Shown here piece by piece: positions 15,554 through 24,660 of a DNA stretch of 64,000 nucleotides. The number at the start of each line of letters is the position of its first letter. Within the stretch, counting starts at the first letter, position 1. The DNA is taken from assembly GCF_042945595.1 (NCBI RefSeq), contig NZ_CP168493.1, positions 372,001 through 436,000 on the forward strand. Reading direction: 5' to 3'. The notes beneath the pieces were generated by a model that was not told the DNA's origin, did no database searches, and worked only from the letters and a program-made list of their open reading frames with translations. The DNA is from Psychrobacillus sp042945595 (GTDB lineage Bacteria; Bacillota; Bacilli; Bacillales_A; Planococcaceae). The position numbers and the translations under genes were made by a program.

Positions 15554-15744
15554 GTTTATGATGAATATATTATACATATCCCATTTCCCTTTAATATTGT
15601 TCGTGTTTTATGCTCTAAATTTGAATTTTGAAATTTATTCATTTGTAGAAACTTCAAATAAGATATTTATATAATAGAAGTTTCACATATGTTCCTATAT
15701 AATTTAGAAAATATAGATTTTATAGGTCGGAAAGGGTGAATAGC

Positions 15745-16704
15745 TTGTTAAACGAAGTTAAAGAAGGCATTTGGTCAGGACGTACCGATCATAAGGAAAA
15801 TAGATCAAGTTTTCGATATCACCAAATTATTGAGTTGTCCAAAAGAATGGATGATTACAACTCTAGCGAGGAAACTTGCGTTATTATAGGTTTTGAAAGT
15901 GAAGAAGGAGTACGACGAAATAAAGGAAATATAGGTGCTGCAAAAGCTCCTGATGCTCTACGATCAGAATTAGCTAAATTACCATGGAAAATGCCTATCC
16001 AAAAACATCTTGCAGACATTGGAACAATTGCGTGCAGAGATGATAAATTGGAAGAGGCACAGGTACAACTTGGGAAAGTTGTCGCTAATATTTTGAGTAA
16101 AAAAATGATACCTATTATTTTTGGTGGTGGACATGAAACTGCTTACGGACATTATCTTGGTGTACGAAACTATTTAGGAAAAGAAGCAAAGCTAGGGATT
16201 ATTAATATTGATGCCCACTTTGATTTACGTTCATATGAAGAGCAAACTTCTTCTGGCACTATGTTTAAGCAAATACTAGATCAGGATGATAATAGTAGCT
16301 ATTTCGTTGTTGGCATTCAACGTTACGGAAATACACAAGAATTATTTGACCAAGCGGATGAATTGGGAGCTAATTATATCTTGGAAGAAAGTATACATAT
16401 AAGCGAAATAGATAATGTGAACGCAAGAATCAATGATTTTATAAACCAACAAGATTATATAATGCTTACTTTATGTACAGATGTACTGAATGCTGCATTT
16501 GCGCCAGGTGTAAGTGCTCCATCACCATTTGGGTTGGATCCAAGTGTTGTACGGTCCATTATTCGAAATGTCACTACCAATAAAAAGACACTTTCCTTTG
16601 ATATTTCGGAAGTTAATCCTTCATTGGACGTAAATAATCGAACTGTAAAGCTTGGTGCATATTTAATAAACGAAGCCATTACATCATTCTTAGACAGGGA
16701 TTGA
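15745..16704 (+). CDS. hutG: formimidoylglutamase
   Basis: It hydrolyses N-formimidoyl-L-glutamate to glutamate and formamide, the last step of histidine breakdown. The ureohydrolase (arginase-like) fold is shown by the manganese-ligand motifs FGGGHE, INIDAHFDLR and TLCTDVLNAAFAPG, with IGAAKAPDALR near residue 62. The TTG at 15745 after GAAAGGGTGAA gives 319 residues, the same length as Bacillus subtilis HutG; GTG 15736 would add three. It is alone here, about 38 kb from hutH, hutI and hutU, whereas Bacillus normally has hutPHUIGM together. A terminator follows. Confidence 0.9.
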   Translation: MLNEVKEGIWSGRTDHKENRSSFRYHQIIELSKRMDDYNSSEETCVIIGFESEEGVRRNKGNIGAAKAPDALRSELAKLPWKMPIQKHLADIGTIACRDDKLEEAQVQLGKVVANILSKKMIPIIFGGGHETAYGHYLGVRNYLGKEAKLGIINIDAHFDLRSYEEQTSSGTMFKQILDQDDNSSYFVVGIQRYGNTQELFDQADELGANYILEESIHISEIDNVNARINDFINQQDYIMLTLCTDVLNAAFAPGVSAPSPFGLDPSVVRSIIRNVTTNKKTLSFDISEVNPSLDVNNRTVKLGAYLINEAITSFLDRD

Positions 16705-16755
16705 GCGAAAGTAGTTTTTAGTGAGTAATCATTAATTTTCTGGCCATCATAATAT

Positions 16756-16790
16756 AAAAGCGAAGAGCTAACCAAGCCCTTCGCTTTTAA
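16756..16790. terminator. Rho-independent terminator downstream of hutG
   Basis: AAAAGCGAAG pairs with CTTCGCTTTT around a 13-base loop; A-rich and T-rich flanks would let it work both ways. Confidence 0.75.
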
Positions 16791-17004
16791 CTTTATTAAG
16801 CCCAAATTTTAATGCAACGAGTTTGCGCAAGAGCTCTCCACTTTAAATAATGGCGGTATGTATATCGAAATCTACAATTCAGTGTCGTCCAAACCCGATT
16901 GAAATTGAGAAAGGTTTGATGGAAAACTTCTACATTCAAGATTTGCATGAAAAGTGCTAACATAGATAAGTTGAACAATATATAAATGAAAAGGAGGCAT
17001 GTCG

Positions 17005-20000
17005 ATGCGAAAAGAATTAGCCAATATAGAAACGATGCGATGCAATCTGATTATAACAAATAAGGCTCGCGCGGGAATTCTAGAATTGTCCAAAGATGAG
17101 CATGCCTTTTTTAAAATGCAAGAATCCTTTCATATACATATAGAAAAGCGTCCAGTTAATTCTCACGGGAATATATCCCTTTCCCTTTATTTTGATAATG
17201 AGATAAATCAGATACTAGCAGAAAAATTAAATGGTAAAGTTGCAGTGATGGAATGCGTTTTACAAAACGATGGTTTACTAGCAACGGGCTTTTATATAAG
17301 AGGATCCAAAGTTCGAGTTCGGACAAATAGACGTCTACCGGTAAATTTGAAATTCATAACTGCTCGGAATAATGGTGCAGGTTTCCCTATCCAATTACAT
17401 GCAAAAATTCGTGAATTACCTATAGCAGAGGAACGATCCGAGTATGTGAAGAAACGGATTTCTAGTTGGGAAGGGTATTTGAAGATTCAAGAGCGCAATG
17501 CGGATATTGCAGACATTACAACTGCTTACTCAAGAATGATTTTAAATGAAGACTTTAATAGAATGACGCTTGTGGGGTGTAACTTAGACGGAAACGAGTG
17601 GAATAAAATAAAGAACCTTAGTGTAACTTTGAAGGGTTTTCAAAATGACATTGGTGACGTTTTAAAAGTTGATCGCAATAAAAAAACGGTAGAAATCGAG
17701 CTTAAACCAAAGCTCAGAGATATGGCAAGAAAAAACCAGTTAAACCCCAGAACGAGGGAAGCTGTATTCAGCAACTTTGCGACGCTAAGCCAAATTAGAA
17801 GACTTAGAAAAGGATTTGAAGACCTTCAAAATGGCCTGGCGGCAAATGCCAATCTTGAAAAGATATTATTTGAAGATAGACCAACAATACGTATAACAGA
17901 TAAGCGTAAGGGGTTGGTATTCCATAATCAGTTAAATGAGTTCCAACAAGAGGCAGTTATAGGGGCTATGTCTGCCAAAGATTTATATGTTATTCAAGGT
18001 CCTCCCGGAACAGGGAAAACTACTGTGATATCTGAAATTTGTCAACAAAATGCAAAAGCAGGGCTACGTACTTTAGTTGCTTCCCAGTCTAACTTGGCTG
18101 TTGATAATGCCCTTAGTAGATTACTTTCAAATAAAGACATACGTATATTACGGTTTGGTCGAACAGAGAGTATCGAAGAAGAGGGAAAGAAGTTCATAGA
18201 AGAAAACGTAGGACAATATTGGAAAGATCAAACATTAAGTGTATTACAACATGAAATAGAATCTCATTCCATAAAGGAAGGACAACTAGAAGAAGAAATC
18301 GCTAATTGTAAAGTACAAATAGAAACTCTACAAAATCAATTAATTTCCTTACAAGAAGAAATAAAAAGGAAAGATGCTGCCAAGATTGAACATGGTTCTA
18401 GAATGGAAGAGATAAAGAAGCTTAAAAAAAAATTAGTTCTTCTAAAAAAAGAACGAGAAGTGCTTGAAGATACACGAATGACTCTAGAAAAATCTTTCGA
18501 AGAACTATCGAAGGAAATGACTACGATGGACAATTTCCTCCAGTCCAATCTGACGAGCCCAGAAATAATTGAAAAAATGAATCAATTAGTTTTAGAAATC
18601 GAAATGTCTAAAGTTCAGCTATTTTATCAACAAACGATACAAGAGATTAGAACTGCAGAAGAGATATTAAATGCAACAAGACACGAATATCAAGCTGTGC
18701 AAATAAAAATGGAAGGCTTAGAACAGTTTTTAATTGAAATTCCTTCCGTTCGCAAATTAGATTCCTTGAAAAGCTATATGACCCAAAATGATATACTGCC
18801 GTTTTCCATGTTGGAGCGACAAATAGCAGAGTTGGACCGTTTAATAGAAACGATTCGGTCTTTTGAGGATTGGGAAGAACTAAATAAACGACTTTTGTCA
18901 GCTATTGGATATATAGAAGGTTTATTGAAAGAGAATCAGGTATCTTTAGAAAATGTAAAAAATAATGTGAATAGCCAAGGGATTATTTTTGATTCGTCTT
19001 ATTCTGTGAAAGAAATTCATCAATTCATCGACAGTATGAAACGATTATTAACTTCGGGAGAAATAACAATAGAAAAATTAGAAGTGTATTTGGAAGGGTT
19101 AAATGTAAGGAAGAAATTTGTATGGAAGCAAGGAGCAATTTTGGCAAAAGCAAAGTCGGATTCTACTGAGAAGTTCCAAACGATAAAAGTTGACATGACA
19201 GAGCAAATAAAGAAAACAATTTATCAAATAGAACAAAACAGAAACTTATTGAAAAACAATGGATTTATCCAAAAAGAACAGTTGGATTTGTTAATAGAAA
19301 GAAGCGTTGAAATTCGGAGACAATTAGGAAATATAGAGAATATTCCACAACTACCTCACTTACAATCGGATATACAGCAAAAAGAAAATGCATATAATCA
19401 CTTGAAGAAAACGGAAGAGACAATCACCCAATATGTAAGCCATCTAGAAATTAAAAAAAATAATGCGGAAATCACAGCTGAAAAACTGGAAATGTGTATA
19501 AAAGAACTTCAAGAAAAAGAGAATGAAAGTAAAAAAGTGAATTCAGAAGGTCTAGAGCAAGAAAGACAAGTTAAAGCTTTAGAAGAAATAATGAAGCAGA
19601 ATCCTGAAGAAGAGCATGAAAAAACATTAACCGAATTAACGCTTATATCAGAAAAGATAGGCTCTCTTACACACAAAATAGAGCAGTTACCAATTACACA
19701 TTCTATCCAAAACGAATGGTTCTCTTTACTAAAAGAGGCAAACGACCATGATTTGGATGAAATTCGAAAACTTTATGTTAAACACGCAAATGTAATTGGG
19801 ACAACTTGTGTAGCATCCGCTAGGAAAGAGTTCATGGACAATTATCCGACTTTCGATGTCGTCATAATCGATGAGGTATCGAAAGCCACTCCACCTGAAT
19901 TACTCTTGCCTATGTTAAAAGGGAAGAAAATTATTTTAGTAGGCGATCATCACCAACTCCCTCCTCTAGTTGGAGAAGATACACTAGATGAAACACTTAA

Positions 20001-20820
20001 AGCAATTTTGGAAGAAAGCGATAGTTTCGAGGAAAAGGATGAATTGAAGAAACTGTTAAAAGAATCTTTATTTGAACGACTATTTAAAAACTTACCAAAA
20101 AGCAATAAAACCATGCTTGCCATCCAATATCGAATGCATGAAAGTATTATGGAGACGATTACCCCATTTTACGAGGAAGAAAACTATCGCCTGCAATGTG
20201 GTTTAGTGGATTCCGATTCTGTTCGTGACCATTTACTTGAATCTAATTATGTAAAAAGAAACGATCATCTTCTATGGATCAATATGCCGAACGAACCCGC
20301 TTATTTTGAAGAGAAAGTAAAAGATGGGAAAAGTCGTTTTAACCAAGCGGAATTAGACACAATTCGAGACGTTTTAATTGATTTGGACAAGGCAACCGAA
20401 ACCGCCAAAAATGAAGGACGAATGAGGCAAGATGAAAGAAAGAGCATAGGAGTAATTAGTTTTTACGGTGAGCAAGTAAAAAGGATAGATAGACTGATTC
20501 AACAAGAAACTAACTTAAAGCATTTAACTTTCAGAACTGGAACAGTCGATAAGTTTCAAGGTATGGAAATGGATGTCATCCTATTGAGTATGGTTCGGAA
20601 TAATAAAGATAAAAATGGTGATATTGGGTTTGCAAATGATTATAGACGTTTAAATGTAGCGTTATCCCGAGCAAGAGAATTGCTCGTTCTTGTAGGAAGT
20701 GCGGACATGTTCACTGAGCGGACGAAACTAAAAGATTCAAGAAAGATGTATGCACGATTGCTCGATATTGTTAAAAATAAAAATGGTTTCCGAGACCAAA
20801 AACTAATGAAGTTGACTTAG
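17005..20820 (+). CDS. UPF1-like superfamily 1 helicase with a long coiled-coil insert
   Basis: The protein has 1271 residues. Helicase motifs are intact: Q-like FQQEAV then motif I GPPGTGKT (near 332), Ia ASQSNLAVDN, II IDEVSK (near 956), III GDHHQLPP (near 980), IV-like IGVISFYGEQ, V TVDKFQGME (near 1180) and VI NVALSRAR (near 1217). This is the AAA_11/AAA_12 (UPF1/Dna2-like) class. Between Ia and II lies a long insert (about 410-930) rich in Glu, Lys and Leu heptads, probably an SMC-like antiparallel coiled coil. The N-terminal 300 residues are not recognised. No nuclease motif was seen. ATG 17005 follows AAAAGGAGG. It is co-transcribed with the next gene. DNA/RNA remodelling, perhaps in phage defence, is possible. 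Confidence 0.85.
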   Translation: MRKELANIETMRCNLIITNKARAGILELSKDEHAFFKMQESFHIHIEKRPVNSHGNISLSLYFDNEINQILAEKLNGKVAVMECVLQNDGLLATGFYIRGSKVRVRTNRRLPVNLKFITARNNGAGFPIQLHAKIRELPIAEERSEYVKKRISSWEGYLKIQERNADIADITTAYSRMILNEDFNRMTLVGCNLDGNEWNKIKNLSVTLKGFQNDIGDVLKVDRNKKTVEIELKPKLRDMARKNQLNPRTREAVFSNFATLSQIRRLRKGFEDLQNGLAANANLEKILFEDRPTIRITDKRKGLVFHNQLNEFQQEAVIGAMSAKDLYVIQGPPGTGKTTVISEICQQNAKAGLRTLVASQSNLAVDNALSRLLSNKDIRILRFGRTESIEEEGKKFIEENVGQYWKDQTLSVLQHEIESHSIKEGQLEEEIANCKVQIETLQNQLISLQEEIKRKDAAKIEHGSRMEEIKKLKKKLVLLKKEREVLEDTRMTLEKSFEELSKEMTTMDNFLQSNLTSPEIIEKMNQLVLEIEMSKVQLFYQQTIQEIRTAEEILNATRHEYQAVQIKMEGLEQFLIEIPSVRKLDSLKSYMTQNDILPFSMLERQIAELDRLIETIRSFEDWEELNKRLLSAIGYIEGLLKENQVSLENVKNNVNSQGIIFDSSYSVKEIHQFIDSMKRLLTSGEITIEKLEVYLEGLNVRKKFVWKQGAILAKAKSDSTEKFQTIKVDMTEQIKKTIYQIEQNRNLLKNNGFIQKEQLDLLIERSVEIRRQLGNIENIPQLPHLQSDIQQKENAYNHLKKTEETITQYVSHLEIKKNNAEITAEKLEMCIKELQEKENESKKVNSEGLEQERQVKALEEIMKQNPEEEHEKTLTELTLISEKIGSLTHKIEQLPITHSIQNEWFSLLKEANDHDLDEIRKLYVKHANVIGTTCVASARKEFMDNYPTFDVVIIDEVSKATPPELLLPMLKGKKIILVGDHHQLPPLVGEDTLDETLKAILEESDSFEEKDELKKLLKESLFERLFKNLPKSNKTMLAIQYRMHESIMETITPFYEEENYRLQCGLVDSDSVRDHLLESNYVKRNDHLLWINMPNEPAYFEEKVKDGKSRFNQAELDTIRDVLIDLDKATETAKNEGRMRQDERKSIGVISFYGEQVKRIDRLIQQETNLKHLTFRTGTVDKFQGMEMDVILLSMVRNNKDKNGDIGFANDYRRLNVALSRARELLVLVGSADMFTERTKLKDSRKMYARLLDIVKNKNGFRDQKLMKLT

Positions 20821-20832
20821 GAGTATAAGAAC

Positions 20833-21588
20833 ATGCGTGATTTGGAAAAGAGATTAAAAAAAGAACTGCAACAAAATATAAAGGTAAAAATCATGCATTC
20901 CGCTATGTGGAGTATACCGATCCATTCGGTCGAAGCTGAATTCATTGCAATGAAGCGGACAAAAATGGATGTCCTTATGAAAATGATACTTATTACTTTT
21001 CAAAAAGCTAAAATTGCAAATACAGAGGAACTAAGTGAGTTGTTACTTGTGGAGCAGCTCTTCATTCAAGATTTAATAGAGATTATGTTGAAAACTCGCC
21101 TCATAGAGAAAAATGAGAGCATATATAAATTAACCGATAGAGGATTTCAACAATTAGAAAACGGTGTATTTGAAGAAGAGCAAGAAGCAGAGTCTCAGAA
21201 TGTTCTCTACAGTCCTAGCCATGAAGCATTTTTAAAAGGCGTATTAAAGGAGGCTCCTGAGGAACAGCTCGACATTTATCGTTACGTAAAAGAAGACTAT
21301 TTGGATGAAGAACTATCTTTTGAAAACGAGTCAATCATTCATGCACTTCAAGGGAATGGCTTGGAAAAGGAAGAGGGAGATGTCCAAACTGTTATCTCTG
21401 AAATTGTCTCGACAACCGATTTGTTTATAGAGGATGTCCCTTGCGTAGAGATTATCCTTTATAACAAAGAAGAGGACATCATCTATGCTCGTGTCTGGAA
21501 TACATTACTAGAACGTTGGGACGAAAAATTAGAAACCCAATTAAATGAAAAAGAACGATTAGTATGGAGAAAAGCTTATTTAGATTGA
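20833..21588 (+). CDS. hypothetical partner of the helicase, winged-helix-like centre
   Basis: The protein has 251 residues. Residues 55-115 look like a winged helix (LMKMILITFQKAKIANTEEL, then IYKLTDRGFQQLENG). The N-terminus is basic, and the C-terminus is beta-rich and acidic (VEIILYNKEEDIIYARVWNT). No family was named. It begins 13 bp after the helicase stop with AGGAGTATAAGAAC ahead of the ATG, so the pair is an operon. It may recognise substrate for, or regulate, the helicase. Confidence 0.65.
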   Translation: MRDLEKRLKKELQQNIKVKIMHSAMWSIPIHSVEAEFIAMKRTKMDVLMKMILITFQKAKIANTEELSELLLVEQLFIQDLIEIMLKTRLIEKNESIYKLTDRGFQQLENGVFEEEQEAESQNVLYSPSHEAFLKGVLKEAPEEQLDIYRYVKEDYLDEELSFENESIIHALQGNGLEKEEGDVQTVISEIVSTTDLFIEDVPCVEIILYNKEEDIIYARVWNTLLERWDEKLETQLNEKERLVWRKAYLD

Positions 21589-21671
21589 TAGTTGGTAACG
21601 AATTTATACTAAATGGCAGAGTTAGACGAATTTTCTATGAAGAAGGAAAAAATGTTGTGCGTACAGAATAA
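21564..21671 (+). CDS. possible 35-residue protein overlapping the previous gene
   Basis: An ATG at 21564 in another frame overlaps the last 25 bp of the 251-residue gene and encodes a compact peptide (FRLIVGNEFILNGRVRRIFY). The ribosome site is weak. The peptide looks protein-like (hydrophobic, then basic, then acidic), but codon evidence is too short to decide. It could also be a frameshifted extension of the upstream protein. Confidence 0.3.
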   Translation: MEKSLFRLIVGNEFILNGRVRRIFYEEGKNVVRTE

Positions 21672-21723
21672 GTAATCTTATAATGAATATAAACTTTGAA
21701 TTACAGTAAAGGGGGATGAATTA

Positions 21724-22155
21724 ATGACGACTAAATTTAGTAAAGTGCAAGAAGTTTTGGAAAATTACAAATCTGCTATTTACGAGAAAGATGTTGAAAG
21801 ATTTTTATCTACATATTCTTCTGATATACATATTTATGATTGCTGGGAAAACTGGGAAAGTATTGGTATTTCCAATTGGCGAGAAATGGTGAAAGAATGG
21901 TTTAAAGGATTAAGTGAGGAAGGTGTTTTACTCAAAATAGATTTTAATGATTTAGTAGTAGAGGAAAGTTCGAACATGGCTTTTGTTCGCTGTTCTATTA
22001 AGTTTGCTGCTCAAAACGAATCAGGAGAAATACTTCGTCAGACGACAAATAGATTCACATTCTGTTTAAGAAGAGTAAATGAATCTTGGTCCATTATACA
22101 CGAACATTCATCGTTACCAATAAATATAGAGACTGGGAAGGGTATTTTTAACTAA
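21724..22155 (+). CDS. SnoaL/NTF2-like family protein
   Basis: The protein has 143 residues with the NTF2-like pattern: an N-terminal helix (VQEVLENYKSAIYEKDVERF), then FLSTYSSDIHIYDCW, a middle helix with WREMVKEWF and a terminal sheet (MAFVRCSIKFAAQ, RFTFCLRRVNESWSIIHEHS). Such folds include cyclases, isomerases and binding proteins, so the substrate cannot be inferred. AAAGGGGGATGAATTA precedes the ATG. It is monocistronic and unrelated to the upstream helicase operon. Confidence 0.75.
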   Translation: MTTKFSKVQEVLENYKSAIYEKDVERFLSTYSSDIHIYDCWENWESIGISNWREMVKEWFKGLSEEGVLLKIDFNDLVVEESSNMAFVRCSIKFAAQNESGEILRQTTNRFTFCLRRVNESWSIIHEHSSLPINIETGKGIFN

Positions 22156-22307
22156 AAGTAAGAACGCACCTAACTTGTTCAACTAAAAAGAGCGTTAATC
22201 CAAGAAGAGTGAACTCAAATCTTATAGTAATAAATAACTGTAATAAAAATCCTAATCGAAAATTTTTTAAAGACTTACAAAAATAAACTAAAAGAGGAGA
22301 AATAACG

Positions 22308-22718
22308 ATGCTAAAACAATTTTGGATTAACTTGCCGGTAAAAGACATCAATAAATCAAAGGAATTTTATAGAAAAGTTGGATTTGCTGTTAATGAACAA
22401 CATGGCAATAGCGAACAAACGCAATTAATCGTTGGGGATAATAATGTAGCTGTCATGCTTTTTCCAGAATCTACTTTCAAAAGCTTTACCAGACATGAAA
22501 TTGTTGATACAAAACAAGCTACTGAAGTTTTGCTATCCGTTGATGCCAATAGTAGAGAAGAAGTAGATATATTGGCAAAGAATGCAGTAGATGCTGGTGG
22601 TATATTATTTGGAGCGCCTTCAGAGATACAAGGATGGATGTACGGCTGCGGTTTTACTGATTTGGATGGTCATCGGTGGAATGTGTTGTATATGGATATA
22701 AGCAAAATGCCGAAGTAA
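22308..22718 (+). CDS. VOC-superfamily (glyoxalase/bleomycin-resistance-like) protein
   Basis: The protein has 136 residues. Two beta-alpha-beta-beta-beta modules are visible: FWINLPVKDINKSKEFYRKV at the start, and the end module GCGFTDLDGHRWNVLYMD, which carries the usual D-x-D/G-H/N-W pattern of these proteins. A conserved FGAPSEIQGWMYG precedes it. Similar proteins are often annotated as glyoxalase or extradiol dioxygenase; a metal-dependent reaction or ligand binding is likely, the substrate unknown. GAGGAGAAATAACG precedes the ATG and a terminator follows. Confidence 0.8.
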   Translation: MLKQFWINLPVKDINKSKEFYRKVGFAVNEQHGNSEQTQLIVGDNNVAVMLFPESTFKSFTRHEIVDTKQATEVLLSVDANSREEVDILAKNAVDAGGILFGAPSEIQGWMYGCGFTDLDGHRWNVLYMDISKMPK

Positions 22719-22760
22719 TGAGATATGGATATTTAATTAATGGGTGCTTGAATTTCAGAA

Positions 22761-22784
22761 GGGTCGCTGCGGCGATCCTTTTTT
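22761..22784 (+). terminator. Rho-independent terminator
   Basis: GGGTCGC pairs with GCGATCC (one G-U), followed by TTTTTT. Confidence 0.75.
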
Positions 22785-22819
22785 CGAGGAATAAGAAGTA
22801 TATAAATCTTTATGTCATG

Positions 22820-22950
22820 AACAGGTTGATTTCCGCTGCAGGCGGATTCTTACCAGGGGCATACATCAAGCTGATTCCTTCGCTTAGTCCAGGGTCTTGA
22901 TTTGCTTGATAATCCCCTCCTGGGAGTCGCCGCCTTCCGCTCCAATCAAC
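22820..22950 (-). repeat. dispersed repeat family 1, copy 2
   Basis: Read on the minus strand it begins GATTGGAGCGGAAGGCGGCG and ends AGCGGAAATCAACCTGTT, matching the ends of copies at 15421 and 51711. Family-2 sequence follows directly on the plus strand, giving a composite of about 520 bp shared with 51711-52401. Confidence 0.75.
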
Positions 22951-22960
22951 AGTGCATATA

Positions 22961-23344
22961 ATAAAGACAATATGTTTCGTCGGAATAATGAACTGATACT
23001 TTCCTTTGTTTATCAATAGGGCAAGTGGGAGTAGAGAAAATTAGGCAGTATTTATGGATAAAGAAGAGCCGAGCGTGCGAAATTGTCTTCGTCCGCTTTT
23101 AAAAGAATAGGAAAGCATCTTATCTCTTTTTATCCAAACCAAATGCATCATGTCTTTACAAATTCCAAGAGGGCGACGGACAAATGTCCGCCACAAGATT
23201 ACCGAAAAAAAGGGGAACGTGAAGTGACGCGGTCACTTCACGTTCCATAACTCTAACGGTAATAGTGTAGCCTATGTTTCGTCCAAAGCACTCTGGAAAA
23301 GGTGAAAACAAGATGCTCTCAAAGGACGCTTGCGCATTTCTTAA
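22961..23344 (-). repeat. dispersed repeat family 2, copy A (long form)
   Basis: About 385 bp diverged but plainly alignable with 52024-52401 (shared blocks include AGACAATATG, TTTATCAATAGGGCAAGTGG, CCACAAGATTACCGAAAAAA and TAGTGTAGCC). It contains a perfect 15-bp-arm hairpin at 23214-23246 (GGAACGTGAAGTGAC / GTCACTTCACGTTCC) followed on the minus strand by T-rich sequence. It lies directly downstream of the HtrA-like gene and probably ends its transcript. No protein-coding gene is in 22719-23401. Confidence 0.75.
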
Positions 23345-23401
23345 GTTTTATTTACGTAAAAGACCAATAAGTGAGTAGCTTGAGGCCATTTTACATTTAC
23401 A

Positions 23402-24229
23402 TTAATTAGTGCCATTTTGCTGTTTGTAATACTCATCAATCGGTATAAATAACCCTACCCTACCGTACGTATCATGATCCAACGTAGCAAAAACTACGCC
23501 TATGACTTGCCCATTCGTATTCAAAACAGGGCTGCCGCTATTTCCCCGATAAACGGGAGCCTTCATCATAACGACGGGTTCTTCCCAATCGCTTAACTGA
23601 ATATAATCTATAATTTTTCCTTCATTTGCAATACCTGTAAAACTTAGTGGATTACCGATAAAATAAACAGGTTCGTCCTCTTCAATGGTCGTTTGTTTTG
23701 CTAGTTCCAAATAGGGCAAGTCTTCCCCAGCAATTTCTAATACAGCGAGATCGACAGATGGATATGCACGTATAACATTAGCTTTGAAACGACGGTCATC
23801 TGGAAAACCAACCGTTACCGTCTTGTGTCCTTCAATGACATGATAGTTAGTTAAAATTGTTCCGTCACTTGAAATGGAAAAGCCAGTTCCTTTGCTGCGG
23901 TCTGTTAAAACAACGACAACCGCCTTTTTATAACTAGTAATACCTTCTTGAGATGATAATTTCGCAGAAGTTTTTAAAAATTCAACGGCTGGAATGGAAT
24001 ATACAGAAAAGATAGCCGCAAATGTATTAACGAACAATATGGTTGCCATCAGGTAGAATATCCATTTAGGAAAAGGCCGTTTAGACTTTCGCCTCGTTTT
24101 TTCTTGAGCCTCTTTTAGAAGAGCCTCTTGTTGAGCTGCCAATACAAATTCTAAAAATTCTTCATCTATTTCTTCCTCAATATTATCGGTTTTACTTTCG
24201 TCCTTATGCTGTTTTTCATTTGGATCCAT
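23402..24229 (-). CDS. HtrA-like membrane-anchored trypsin-type serine protease
   Basis: The protein has 275 residues: a charged cytoplasmic N-terminus with a Glu-rich coiled segment, one membrane span near residues 55-75 (WIFYLMATILFVNTFAAIF), then an extracellular trypsin-like domain. The catalytic triad is visible as His in TNYHVIEG, Asp in SVDLAVLEI and Ser in GNSGSP. There is no C-terminal PDZ domain, so it is shorter than HtrA/DegP. It probably degrades or processes envelope proteins. ATG 24229 (MDPNEK) is preferred, after AGGATGTG; a longer frame upstream has no ribosome site. Confidence 0.85.
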   Translation of the reverse strand: MDPNEKQHKDESKTDNIEEEIDEEFLEFVLAAQQEALLKEAQEKTRRKSKRPFPKWIFYLMATILFVNTFAAIFSVYSIPAVEFLKTSAKLSSQEGITSYKKAVVVVLTDRSKGTGFSISSDGTILTNYHVIEGHKTVTVGFPDDRRFKANVIRAYPSVDLAVLEIAGEDLPYLELAKQTTIEEDEPVYFIGNPLSFTGIANEGKIIDYIQLSDWEEPVVMMKAPVYRGNSGSPVLNTNGQVIGVVFATLDHDTYGRVGLFIPIDEYYKQQNGTN

Positions 24230-24350
24230 TCGCACACATCCTAACTGTATAACACATATCTTTACATGTATTATACACAAATGGAAGGGAACAGGGTTTA
24301 CTTATCTATTAAAACAGCACTAGAAGTCTGATATATCAATATGTATGGAG

Positions 24351-24382
24351 CAGGTTGGGGCACGGGAATTATGCCCCAACCT
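24351..24382. terminator. inverted repeat, possible terminator of the 58-residue gene
   Basis: GGTTGGGGCA pairs with TGCCCCAACC around a short loop. There is no strong T-tract, so termination is uncertain. Confidence 0.45.
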
Positions 24383-24395
24383 GATAAAGTATCAA

Positions 24396-24572
24396 TTAGT
24401 AAGATTTTTCTTCTTCGCTTTTTTCTCGTTGATTTTGAGTCATCTTTCCTTGCTTTGGTTTCAAATTTCCTAACTCAGCTAATTCCAGAGAAATTTCTTC
24501 TTTCTTGCTACTTGGATTTTTAGCCATGGACCCCTTATTGTTGCTAGCTCCTTGATGATTATCTCTTGTCAA
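24396..24572 (-). CDS. small hydrophilic protein, unrecognised
   Basis: The protein has 58 residues, is very hydrophilic and lacks Cys and Trp; Lys, Glu, Ser, Asn and Gln dominate (KPKQGKMTQNQREKSEEEK). The composition is like minor small acid-soluble spore proteins, but I cannot match it to one. The TTG at 24572 lies seven bases after GGGAGG; an inner ATG would give a shorter form. It stands alone between two minus-strand genes. Confidence 0.5.
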   Translation of the reverse strand: MTRDNHQGASNNKGSMAKNPSSKKEEISLELAELGNLKPKQGKMTQNQREKSEEEKSY

Positions 24573-24660
24573 AATAAAACCTCCCATCTAAACTATTTTG
24601 ATGCCTTTTTAACATGGTTCAAAAATAATTAAACATGTATGCAAATTTAAATTAAATAAT

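Noticed and set aside
22820..23344. Insertion sequence
   Set aside because: The repeated region has no transposase frame, no clear terminal inverted repeats at both ends and no target-site duplication that I could find.
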